A DNA stretch of 64,000 bases, from assembly GCA_021397835.1 (NCBI GenBank), contig JAJFZO010000704.1:36001-100000 (forward strand). Direction: 5' to 3'. The notes under the pieces were generated by a model. That model had not been told where the DNA came from. It made no database searches and was given only the letters and a program-made list of their open reading frames with translations. Positions 1 through 10,149 of this stretch are shown here, piece after piece (the stretch's first letter is position 1; each line of letters starts with the position of its first letter). The DNA comes from Moringa oleifera. Its lineage: Eukaryota > Streptophyta > Magnoliopsida > Brassicales > Moringaceae. The translations under genes were made by a program, and so were the position numbers.

Positions 1-2360
1 TCGCTAGGGGGATTTTGAGCATGCGGAGTGCTTCGTCGCAGGCCCTCGAGGTGGCGGATGCGGGGCTGGATCCCGACGCCCAGGCTTGCCTTGGCGGACT
101 TGTTGAGCAGCACGATCGACGACACGATCGTCGGTCGTTAGCAGTGAGTGAGCCACACGGCCAGCCAGGGCAAGGTGTGACACCCTGCTGCCAAGGCCTC
201 ATCGGTGGGAAAAAGGTAGGCAACGAATTGAGAAAAATCATGGGATAATAAGCTGGGATGTGGCTACACAAGGTCGACGGTGTGGCCGACGAAGCTAATG
301 ATGAGGCATGCGACGCGAGGGCCAAATCGCTGGGGGGTTTTTGAGCATGCGGAGTGCTTCGTCGTAGGCCCTCGAGGTGGCGCATGCGGGGCTGGATCCC
401 GACGCCCAGGCTTGCCTTGGCGGACTTGTTGAGCAGCACGATCGACGACACGATCATCGGTCGTTAGCAGTGAGTGAGCCACACGGCCAGCCAGGGCAAG
501 GTGTGACACCCTGCTGCCAAGGCCTCATCGGTGGGAAAAAGGTAGGCAACGAAATGAGAAAAATCATTGGATAATAAGCTGGGATGTGGCTACACAAGGT
601 CGACGGTGTGGCCGACGAAGCTAATGATGAGGCATGCGACGCGAGGGCCAAATCGCTGGGGGGTTTTTGAGCATGCGGAGTGCTTCGTCGTAGGCCCTCG
701 AGGTGGCGCATGCGGGGCTGGATCCCGACGCCCAGGCTTGCCTCGGCAGACTCGTTGCGCACCTCGATCAACGGCACGATCGTCGGCCGTTAGCAATGAG
801 TGTGCCACAAGGCCAGCCAAGGTAAGGCGTGTGACCCTACTGCCAAGGCCTCATCGGTGGGAAAAATGTGGGCAATGAAATGAGAGAAATCATGGGATAA
901 TGAGCTGGGATGTGGCTAGATAAACTCGACGGTGTGGGCCGCGAAGCTAATGATGATGCATGCTACGCGAAGGCCAAATTGCTGGGGGGATTTTGAGCAT
1001 GCAAAGTGCTTCGTCGCAGGCCCCCGAGGTGGTGGATGCGGGGCTGGATCCCGACGCCCAGGCTTGCCTTGGCGGACTTGTTGAGCAGCACGATCGACGA
1101 CACGATCGTCGGTCGTTAGCAGTGAGTGAGCCACACGGCCAGCCAGGGCAAGGTGTGACACCCTGCTGCCAAGGCCTCATCGGTGGGAAAAAGGTAGGCA
1201 ACGAATTGAGAAAAATCATGGGATAATAAGCTGGGATGTGGCTACACAAGGTCGACGGTGTGGCCGACGAAGCTAATGATGAGGCATGCGACGCGAGGGC
1301 CAAATCGCTGGGGGGTTTTTGAGCATGCGGAGTGCTTCGTTGTAGGCCCTCGAGGTGGCGCATGCGGGGCTGGATCCCGACGCCCAGGCTTGCCTCGGTA
1401 GACTCGTTGCGCACCGCGATCAACGACACGATCGTCGGCCGTTAGCAATGAGGGAGCCACACCGCCAGCCATGGCAAGGCGTGACACCCCTGCTGCCAAG
1501 GCCTCATCGGTGGGAAAAACGTGGGCAACAAAATGAGAAAAATTGTGGGATAATGAGGTGGGATGTGGCTAAACAAACTAGACGGTGTTGATGGCAAAGC
1601 TAACGATGATCCATGCTACGCGAAGGCCAAATCGCTGGGGGGATTTTTAGCATGCGGAGTGCTTCGTCGCAGGCCCTCGAGGTGGCGGATGCGGGCTGGA
1701 TCCCGACGCCCTAGCTTGCCTCGGCGGACTCGTTGCGAGTGCGATCGACGACACGATCGTCGACCGTTAGCAATGAGTGAGCCACACGGCCAGCCACGGC
1801 AAGGCGTGACACCCTGCTGCCAAGGCCTCATCGGTGGGAAAAAGGTGGGCAAAGAAATGAGAAAAATCATGGGATAATAAGCTGGGATGTGGCTACACAA
1901 GCTCGACGGTGTGGGCGGCGAAGCTAATGATGACGCATGCTACGCGAGGGCCAAATCGCTGGGGGGATTTTGAGCATGCGGAGTGCTTCGTCGCAGGCCC
2001 TCGAGGTGGCGGATGCGGGGCTGGATCCCACGCCCTAGCTTGCCTCGGCGGACTCGTTGCGCACCACGATCAACGACACGATCGTCGGCCGTTAGCAATG
2101 AGTGAGCCGCACGGCCAGCCAGGGCAAGGCGTGACACCCCTACTGCCAAGGCCTCATCGGTGGAAAAAACGTGGGCAACGAAATGGGAAAAATCGTGGGA
2201 TAATGAGCTGGAATGTGGCTAGACAAACTCGACGGTGTTGGAGGCGAAGCTAACGATGATGCATGCTACGCGAAGGCGAAATCGCTGGAGGGATTTTAAG
2301 AATGCGTAGTGCTTCGTCGCAGGCCCTCGAGGCGACGGATGTGGGGCTGGATCCCGACGC
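1..2360. repeat. Clean array segment, early subfamily
   Basis: About seven units. Those at about 107, 430 and 1080 carry the right-half variants gttgagcagcac and gttagcagtgag, which are seen again only in the noisy part at 5.0-6.1 kb and at about 11958. A three-unit period is visible: bases 1-250 match 979-1228 at an offset of 978, including the rare gaattgagaaaa. Bases 660-2300 match 11540-13180 closely, apart from a short tract near 1690-1740. Confidence 0.9.
1685..1740. repeat. Hybrid right half with 1-base losses
   Basis: This unit starts its right half as the 'ccctagcttgcctcgg' type and then switches at gttgcg to the 'agtgcgatcgacg' type. One c is lost at the join and one g is lost in gcgggctgg. 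The otherwise matching unit at 12442-12770 has the 'caggctttccttgg' type through the same tract. It is either a short conversion tract or a consensus error. Confidence 0.65.
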
Positions 2361-3869
2361 CCAGGTTGCCTAGAGCGATTCTGGCGCAGCGCGATCCACG
2401 ACCGATCGTACGGCCGTTAGCAATTAGGGAGCCCACACGGCCAGCCCATGGCAAGGCGTGACACCCTGCCTTGCCAAGGCCTCAATCGGTGTGAAAAATG
2501 TGGCAACGAAATGAGACGAAAGCGTGAGGATATTAGCTGGATGTGCCAATAAACTAAGAGCGGTGTGGGCCGCGAAGCTAATGATGACGCATGCTACGCG
2601 AGGCCAAATCGGTGTGTGTGTGGTGGATTTTTAGTGCATGCAGAGATGCTTCTCCGCAGGCCCTCGAGTGCGGATGCGGGGCTGGATTCCCGCGCCCTAG
2701 CTTGCCTCGGCGGACACTCGTTGCGCACAGCGACAACTCACCGATCGTCGACCGTTAGCAATGAGTAGCCACACGGCCAACCAGGGCAAGGCGTGAGACC
2801 CTTCTGCCTGGCCTCATCGATGGCAAAAATGTGGCAACGAAAGACAAATAAAAATCATGGGATAATAAGCTGGGATGTGGCTAAACAAGCTCGACGGCGT
2901 GGGTGGCGAGGCTAATGAGACGCATCGCGACACGGGTGCAAATCGCTGGGGGGATTTGAGCATGCGAGCGCCTTCGTCGCGCCCTCGAGGTGCGGATGCG
3001 GGCTGGATCCAAACGACGCCCGGCTTTCCTTGGTGTACTCGTTGCGCAGTGCCGATTCAGACGACACTATCCGTGCGACCGTACAAATGAGTGAGCCACA
3101 CCGGCCCAGCCATCGGCAAGGGCTGACACCAACCCAGCTGCCAAAAGCCTCATCGGTGGTAAAAAGGTGGGCAAAGAATGAGAAAAATCCGTGGATAATA
3201 AGCTGGGATGTGGCCTTACACAGCTCGACGGTGTGGGCGGCGCAGCCTAATGAATGACGCATGCTACGCGGGGCCAAATCCGCTGGGGGATTTTGAGCCA
3301 ATGCAAAGTGCTTCGTCGCCGGCCCCGAGGTGGCAGGATGCGGGGCTGGATCCCGACGCCCTAGCTTGCCCTTCTGCGGACTTCGTTGCGCCACCATGAT
3401 CAACGATACGATCGTCCGGCCGTTAGCAATGAGTGAGCCCGCACGTCAGCCAGGGCAAGGCGTGACACCCCTACTGCCATACCCTCATCGGTGGAAAAAA
3501 CGTTGGCAACGAAATGGGAAAATCGTGGGATAATGACGGGATGTGGCTAGAACAGATCTCGGACGGTTTTGGAGGCGAAGCTAACGATGAATGCATGCTA
3601 CGCGAGAGGCGAAATCGCTGGATGGATTTTAAGAATGCTTAGTGCTTCATCGCAGGCCCTCGAGGCGACTGATGTGGGCTGTATCCCGCGACAAGGTTGC
3701 CTAGGCGGATTCGTTGCGCAGCGCGATCGACGGACACATCGTCGGCCGTTTTAGCATGAGGGACCCACACGGACCAGCCATGGCCAAGGCGTGAACCCTG
3801 CTTGCCAAGGAGTCATACGGGGGAAAAATGTGGGGCAACGAAATGAGAGAAAATCGTGGATAATGAGCT

Positions 3870-4300
3870 GGGTGTGGCTTAGATAAACTCGACGGTGTTG
3901 GGGCGCGCGAAGCTAATGATGACGCATGCTACTCCGAGGGCCCAAATCGCTGGGGGGCTTTTTACATGCAGTGCTTCTCTCGCAGGCCCTCGTCGTGGCA
4001 GATGCGGGGCTGGATCCCGACGCCCTAGCTTTGCGCTTCGGCGGACTCTCGTTGTGCACAGCAATCAACGACACGATCGTCACCGTTTAGCATAGAGTAA
4101 GCCACACGGCCCAGCCAGGGCAAGGCTTGAGACCCTGCTTGCCATGGCCTCATCGATGGGAAAAATGTGGGCAAACGAAATAAGACAAATCATGGGATAA
4201 TAAGCGGGATGTGGCTCACCAAGCTCGACGGTGTGGGTGGCTAGGCTAATGAAGACGCATGCGACGCGAGGGCACAATCGCTGGGGGGATTTTGAGCATT
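3870..4300. repeat. Noisy match to clean 10490-10880
   Basis: Shared rare variants are cagcaatcaacg, the aaggcttgagaccc/ccatgg combination and cgaaataag before the tail. Together they tie this noisy unit to the clean unit at 10490-10820. The clean array after 9300 therefore repeats unit types already present in the noisy stretch. Confidence 0.7.
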
Positions 4301-5039
4301 CGATCGCTTCGTCCCAGCCCTCGAGGGGCGATGCGGGGCCTGGATCCCGACCCCTTAGCTTGGCCTCGGCGGACTCGTGTGCGCACGGATACGACCAACG
4401 GACACTATCGTCGACCGTATAGCAATGAAGTAAGCCACACTACCCTGCCATGGGGGGGCAAGGCGTGAGGACCCTGCTGCCACGGCACTCATCGATGGGA
4501 AATAATGTGGGCAACGAAATGAGAAAAATCGTGGGATAATAAGCTGGGATGTGGCTACACAACTCGACGGTGTGGGTGGCGAGGCTAATGATGAACTAGC
4601 ATTGCGACGCGAGGGCAAAATCGCTGGGGGGTTTTGAGCATGCGGAAGCGCTTCGTCGCAGGCCCGCGAGGTGTCGGATTCCGGGGGCTGGATCCTGACG
4701 CCCAGGCTTTCCTTGGTGGACTCGTTGCGTAAAGCGATCGACGACACGATCGTGCGACCGTTAGCAATGAGTGAGCCACACGGCCAGCCACGGCAAGGCC
4801 GTGCACCCTACTGCCAAGGCTACATCGGTGGGAAACGTGGCAACAAATGAGAAAATCGTGGGATAATGAGCTGGGATGTGGCTAGACAAACTCGTCTCGG
4901 TGTTGTCGCGAAGCTAACGATGATGCATCGCCTATGCAAGGCCAAATCCCTGGGGGATTTTGAGCATGCGGAGTGCTTCGTCTCCAGGCCCCTCGATGGT
5001 GTGCGGATGCGGGCTGGATCCCGACTCCCAGGCTTGCCT

Positions 5040-8000
5040 TGGCGAACTTGTTGAGCAGCACGATCCTGACGACACGATCGTACGGTCCGTTAGCAGTGAA
5101 TGAGCCAAACGGCCAGCCATGCAGAGTGTTGGCCACCCTGCTGCCAAGGCCTCATCGTTGTGAAAACGGTATGCAACGAATTGAGAAACATCATAGGATA
5201 AATAAAGCTGGGTGTTGGCTAACACAAGGTCGACGGTGGTGGGCTCGACGAAGCTAAATGTGAGTCATGCGACGCGAGGGCCAAATCGCTGGGGGTTTTT
5301 TTGATGCATGCGGAGTGCTTTCGTCGTAGCCCTCGAGGTGGCGCATGCGGTGCTGGAATCCCGACGCCCAGGCTTGCCTTGGCGGAACTTGTTGAGCAGC
5401 ACGATCGACGACACGATCATCGGTGTGTAGCAGTGAGTGAGCCACACGCCAGCCAGGGCAAGGTGTGACACCCTGCGGACCGCCAGGGCCTCATCGTGGG
5501 AAAAAGGTAGGCAACGAAATGAGAAAAAATCATTGGATATAACGCTGGGATTGGCTACACAGGTCGACGTGGTGTCCGACGAAGCTTATGATGAGGCATT
5601 CGACTCGAGGGCCAATCGCTGGGGGGTTTTTGGAGCATGCGGAGGTGCTTCGTCGTGGCCCTCGAGGTGTGCGCAGGCGGGGGCGGATCCCGACGCCCAG
5701 TCTTTAATGCTCGGCAGACTCGTTGCCGCACCTCGATCAAACGGCACGATCGTCGTCCGTTAGCAATGAGTGTCCACAAGCCCGCCAAGGTAGGCGTTTG
5801 ACCCTCTGCCACAGGCCTCATCGGTGGGGAAAATGTGGGCAATGACATGAGGAGAAATCATGGGATAATGGAGCTGTGAGGGCTAGATCACTCGCCGGTG
5901 TGGCCGCGAAGCTAATGATGATGCATGCTACGCGAAGCCAATTGCTGGGGGGGATTTTGAGCATGCAAGTGCTTCGTCGCAGGCCCCCGAGGTGGTTATG
6001 CGGGCTGGATCCCGAACGCCCATGCTGGCCTTGGCGACATTGTTTGAGCCGCACGATCGACGACACGAATCGTCGGTCGTTAGCAATGAGTGAGCCACAC
6101 GGCCAGCCGGGCAAGGTGTGACACCCTGCTGCCCAAGGCCTCATCGGTGGGGAAAAAGGTAGGCAACGAAATGAGAAAAATCATGGGATAATAGCTGGGA
6201 TTTGGCTGACCAAGTGTCGACGTGTGGCTACGAATCTAATGATGAGCAATGCGACGCGAGGGCCAAATCGCTGGGGGGTTTTTGAGCATGCGTGAGTGCT
6301 TCGTCGTAGCCCTCGGGGCGCATGCGGGGCTGGATCCCGCCGTTCGGCTGCCCAGGGCTTGCTCGTAGACTCATTGCGCACGCGCGATCAACGACACGAA
6401 TCGTCGCCGTATAGCAATGAGCGAGCCACACGGCACAAGCCATGCAAGGCGTGACACCCTGCTAGCCAAGGCCTCATCGGTGGGAAAAACGTGGCGCAAT
6501 CAAAAATGAGAAATGTGGGATAATGAGGTGGATGTGGCTAAACAAAACTATACGGTGTGATGGCAAAGCTACGATGATCCATGCACGCAAGGCCAAATCG
6601 CTGGGGGGATTTTTAGCAGGCGGAGTGCTTTCAGACCAAAGCCGTCGAGGTGGCGTATGCGGGGCCTGGATTCCGACGCCCAGGCTTTCCTTGTGGACTC
6701 GTTTTGCCATTGCGATCGATGTGGATCACGTCGTCGACCGTTAGCAATGATGAAGCCACACGGCCAGCCACGGCAAGGCGAGACACCCAGCTGCAAGGCT
6801 CATCGGTGGAAAAATGTGGCAAAGAAATGAGAAAAATCTGGTGATAATAAGCCTGGGATGTGGCTACACAAGCTCGACGGTTGTGGCGCGACAAGTCTAA
6901 TGATGCGCATGGGCTCCTCGAGGGCCAAATCGCTGGGAGGGGATTTTGAGCATGCTGATGCTCTCGTCGCAGCCCTCGAGGTGGCGGAATGCGTGGCTGG
7001 ATCCCACGCCCTAGCTGTGCCTCGGCGGACCCTCGTTGCGCACGCACGATCAACGACAACGATCGTACGGAGGCCTTGCATGAGTGGCCCACGGCCAGCC
7101 AGGGCAAGGCGTGACACCCCACTCCAAGGCCTCAATGCCTCAATCCGGTTGAGAAAAACGTGGGCACGAAATGGAAAATCTGGGATAATGAGCTGGAATG
7201 TGGGCTTAGACAAACTCGACGGTGTTGGCGGCGAAGGCTTACATGTGCATGCTACGCGAAGGCGAAATCGCTGGATGATTTTAAAATGCTAGTGCTTCGT
7301 CGCACGGCCCTCGAGGCGACGGGGGGGGATGTGGGGCTGGATTCCCGACGCCTCAAGGGTTTTGCCTAGCGATTCGTTGCGCAGCCGCGATCGACGCCAC
7401 GATCTGTCCGGACCTGTGTAGCAATGAGGGACCCACAACTACCAGCCATGGCAAGGCGTGACACCCTGCTGCCAATGCCTCATCGTGGAAAAAATGTGGG
7501 CAACGAATGATAGAAATCGTGGATAATGAGCTGGGATGTGGCTAATAAACTCGACGTGTGGGCCGCGAAGCGAATGATGACCGCATGCTACGCGAGGGCC
7601 AAATCGCTGGGGGGATTTTTAGCATGCAGAGTGCTTCGTCGCAGCCCTCGAGGTGGCGGATGCGGGGCTGGATCCCGAGCCCTAGCTTGCCGGCGGGACC
7701 TCGTTGCCAAACGCGAAGCCCACGACAGACGATCTAGTGACTACCTTTAGCAATGGTAAGCCACAACTGCCACCAGGGCAGGCGTGAGACCCTGCTGCCA
7801 GGCCTCATCGAGTGGTGGAAAATGTGGGCAACGAAAATAAGAAAAATCATGGATATAATCTGTGATGTGGCTACACACAGCTCGACGGTGTGGGGGCGAG
7901 GCTATGATGACCATGCGACGCGAGGGCAAAATCGCTGGGGGTATTTTGAGCATGCTGAGCGCTTCGTCGCAGGCCCTCGAGGTGGCGATGCGGGGCTGGA

Positions 8001-8180
8001 TCCCTCGCCCAGGCTTTCCTGGTGGACTTGTTGCGCAGTGCGATCGATCGACAACGATCGCGACCGTTTAGCAATGAGTTAGCCACACGGGCCAGCCCTC
8101 CAAGGCGTGGACACCAGCTGCCAAGGTCCGTCATCGGTGGGCAAGGGTGGCGAGAAATTGAGAAAATCTGGGATCATAGC
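5040..8180. repeat. Noisy colinear copy of window start (1-3200)
   Basis: Rare variants recur in the same order at an offset of about 4.97-4.99 kb. They are gttgagcagcac (107 and 5054), aatcattgg (559 and 5528), cacctcgatcaacggcac (noisy at 5737), ggctggatcccacgccc (2020 and 6993) and gagctggaatgtgg (2206 and 7189). The two copies differ mainly by indels in the second copy. Either one locus was assembled twice, or this is a genuine unit of about 5 kb whose second copy was left unpolished. Confidence 0.75.
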
Positions 8181-9178
8181 TGGGATGTGGCTACACAAGC
8201 GTCGACGTGTGGGCGGCGAGCTAATGATGACGCATGCTATGCAAGGGCCAAATCGCTGGGGGATTTTGAGGATGCAGGATTGCCTTCTCGCAGGTCCTCG
8301 AGGTGGCGGATGCGTGGCTGGAACCCGAACCCACTAGCTTGCCTCGGCGGACTCGGTGCGCCACTCACGATCACGACCCGATCGTCGGTCCTTCTAGCAA
8401 TGAGTGAGCCCGTACGGCCAGCCCAGGGCAAGGCTGACACCCCTGCTAGCCCAAGGGCCTCATCGGTGGAAAAACGTGGTCACGAAATGGTAAGAATCGT
8501 GGGATAATTGACTGGGTATGTGGCTAGACAAACTCGACGGTATTGGAGGGAGCTACGATGATGCATGCTACGCGAAGGGCGAAATCGCTGGAGGGATTTT
8601 AAGCATGCGTAGTGCTTCGTCGCAGGCCCTCGAGGCGAGGACGGATGCGGGTGGCTGGATCCCGAAGACCCACAAAAGTTGCCTAGCGGATTCGTGCGCA
8701 GCGAGATCGACGACACGATCGTCCGGCCGTTACAACGAGGGGCCACACGGCCAGCCATGGCAAGGCCGTGACCCCTGCTGCCAAGGCCTCAGTGGTTGGA
8801 AAATGTGGCAACGCAATGAGAGAAACGTGGGATAATGAGCTGGGATGTGGCTATATTAAACTCGACGGTGTGGGCTGCGAAGCTAATGATGACGCATGCT
8901 ACGCAGGCCCAATGCGCTATAGTGGGATTTTAAGCATGCGGCGTGCTTCGTCGCAGGCCCTCGAGGTGGCGGATGCGGGTGCTGGATCCCGACGCCCTAA
9001 AGCTCCTCGGCGGACTCTTGCGCACAGACGACCAGCTGACAGCGATCGTCTGCCGTGTATCAACTGAGGTACACACAACGACCAGCCATGGCAAGGCGTG
9101 AACCTGCTGCCACTGCCTCATCGGTGGGAAAAATGGGGCAACAAAAATGAAGAGAAAATCGTGGGATAAGGAGCTGGG

Positions 9179-9505
9179 ATGTGGCTAGATAAACTTGACG
9201 GTGTGGGCCGCGAAGCTAATGATGACGCATGCTACGCGAGGGCCAATCGCTGGGGGCATTTTTTAGCATGCAGAGTGCTTCGTCGCAGGCCCCGAGGCGA
9301 CGGATGTGGGGCTGGATCCCGACGCCCAAGGTTGCCTAGGCGGATTCGTTGCGCAGCGCGATCGACGACACGATCGTCGGCCGTTAGCAATGAGTAAGCC
9401 ACACGGCCAGCCAGGGCAAGGCGTGAGACCCTGCTGCCATGGCCTCATCGATGGGAAAAATGTGGGCAACGAAAGAAGAAAAATCATGGGATAATAAGCT
9501 GGGAT
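9179..9505. repeat. Mosaic unit at the edge of the noisy stretch
   Basis: The left third has the gtgggccgcgaag and ttttttagc variants, and the middle has gaggcgacggatgtgg and aaggttgcctagg. The end then reverts to the gagtaagcc/gtgagacc type. In the noisy counterparts (about 2210 and 2540) these features sit on two separate neighbouring units. The unit is thus a join of two unit types exactly where sequence quality changes, so an assembly stitch is as likely as a natural hybrid. Confidence 0.6.
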
Positions 9506-9685
9506 GTGGCTACACAAGCTCGACGGCGTGGGTGGCGAGGCTAATGATGACGCATGCGACACGAGGGCAAAATCGCTGGGGGGATTTTGAGCATGCGGAG
9601 CGCTTCGTCGCAGGCCCTCGAGGTGGCGGATGCGGGGCTGGATCCCGACGCCCAGGCTTTCCTTGGTGGACTCGTTGCGCAGTGC

Positions 9686-9708
9686 GATCGACGACACGAT
9701 CGTCGACC
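9686..9708. other. Conserved hairpin (inverted repeat) within each unit, example
   Basis: The arms cgacga (9689-9694) and tcgtcg (9700-9705) flank a 5-base loop, cacga. In units where the following bases are gatc (for example 45216-45238) the perfect arms grow to 9 bases. The element is present in nearly every unit with few changes. It could extrude as a small hairpin or bind a dimeric protein, but no known binding site is recognised. Its main proven effect here is the loop inversion at 42290-42294. Confidence 0.8.
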
Positions 9709-9823
9709 GTTAGCAATGAGTGAGCCACACGGCCAGCCACGGCAAGGCGTGACACCCTGCTGCCAAGGCCTCATTGGTGGGAAAAAGGTGGGCAAAGAAA
9801 TGAGAAAAATCATGGGATAATAA

Positions 9824-10149
9824 GCTGGGATGTGGCTACACAAGCTCGACGGTGTGGGCGGCGAAGCTAATGATGACGCATGCTACGCGAGGGCCAAATC
9901 GCTGGGGGGATTTTGAGCATGCGGAGTGCTTCGTCGCAGGCCCTCGAGGTGGCGGATGCGAGGCTGGATCCAGACGCCCAGGCTTGCCTCGAAGGACTCG
10001 TTGCGCACCACGATCAACGACACGATCGTCGATCGTTAGCAATGAGTGAGCCACACGGCCAGCCATGGCAAGGCGTGACACCCTGCTGCCAAGGCCTCAT
10101 CGGTGGGAAAAACGTGGGCAACGAAATGAGAAAAATCGTGGGATAATGA
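9824..10149 (+). repeat. Representative 326-bp satellite unit
   Basis: A clean example of the shorter length class. Landmarks are gcatgc at 9878-9883 and 9917-9922, ctcgag at 9943-9948, ggatcc at 9966-9971, and the A-rich tail from about 10105 to 10149. By hand count it is about 59% G+C (82 C, 111 G) with about 30 CpG dinucleotides, close to the number expected from its base composition. The plus strand is G-richer than C. The length is about twice 163, so one unit could hold two nucleosomes. The C-run before ctgctgcc has three C's, which defines the 326-bp class. Confidence 0.95.

Larger units (their letters stand above)
2361..9300. repeat. Indel-ridden stretch of the same satellite (probable uncorrected long-read sequence)
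   Basis: From the first indel near 2361 to about 9300, the same units continue but are broken by frequent one- to few-base insertions and deletions, together with homopolymer and dinucleotide expansions (gtgtgtgtgtgg near 2612-2624, a run of nine g's at 7320-7328) and a stuttered word near 7131-7146 (cctcaatgcctcaatcc). Units before 2361 and after 9300 show almost no indels. The error spectrum is that of single-molecule reads, not of old satellite decay, which would be dominated by substitutions. Coordinates and variants inside this stretch should not be trusted. Confidence 0.85.

Noticed and set aside
2600..2640. gtgtgtgtgtgg as a genuine microsatellite
   Set aside because: It replaces the normal G-run of a unit within the noisy stretch and does not occur in any clean unit, so a sequencing error is more likely.
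2361..9300. Ancient, decayed edge of the satellite array
   Set aside because: Decay at array edges is mainly by substitution and grades outward. Here the damage is mainly indels, begins and ends abruptly, and is flanked by clean units on both sides.
9686..9708. Recombinase attachment site or operator
   Set aside because: The dyad is present in almost every unit and no recombinase or regulator gene is nearby. It is better described as a structural element of the satellite.
9824..10149. CENP-B box
   Set aside because: The nearest candidates (cttcgtcgcaggccctc and attcgttgcgcagcgcg types) lack the required A and CGGG positions of the known motif, and the reverse strand offers no better match.
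10105..10149. Bacterial-type promoter or iteron origin in the AT-rich tail
   Set aside because: gggataat resembles a -10 box by chance, but no -35 box, gene or replication protein accompanies it, and the context is a eukaryote-like satellite.
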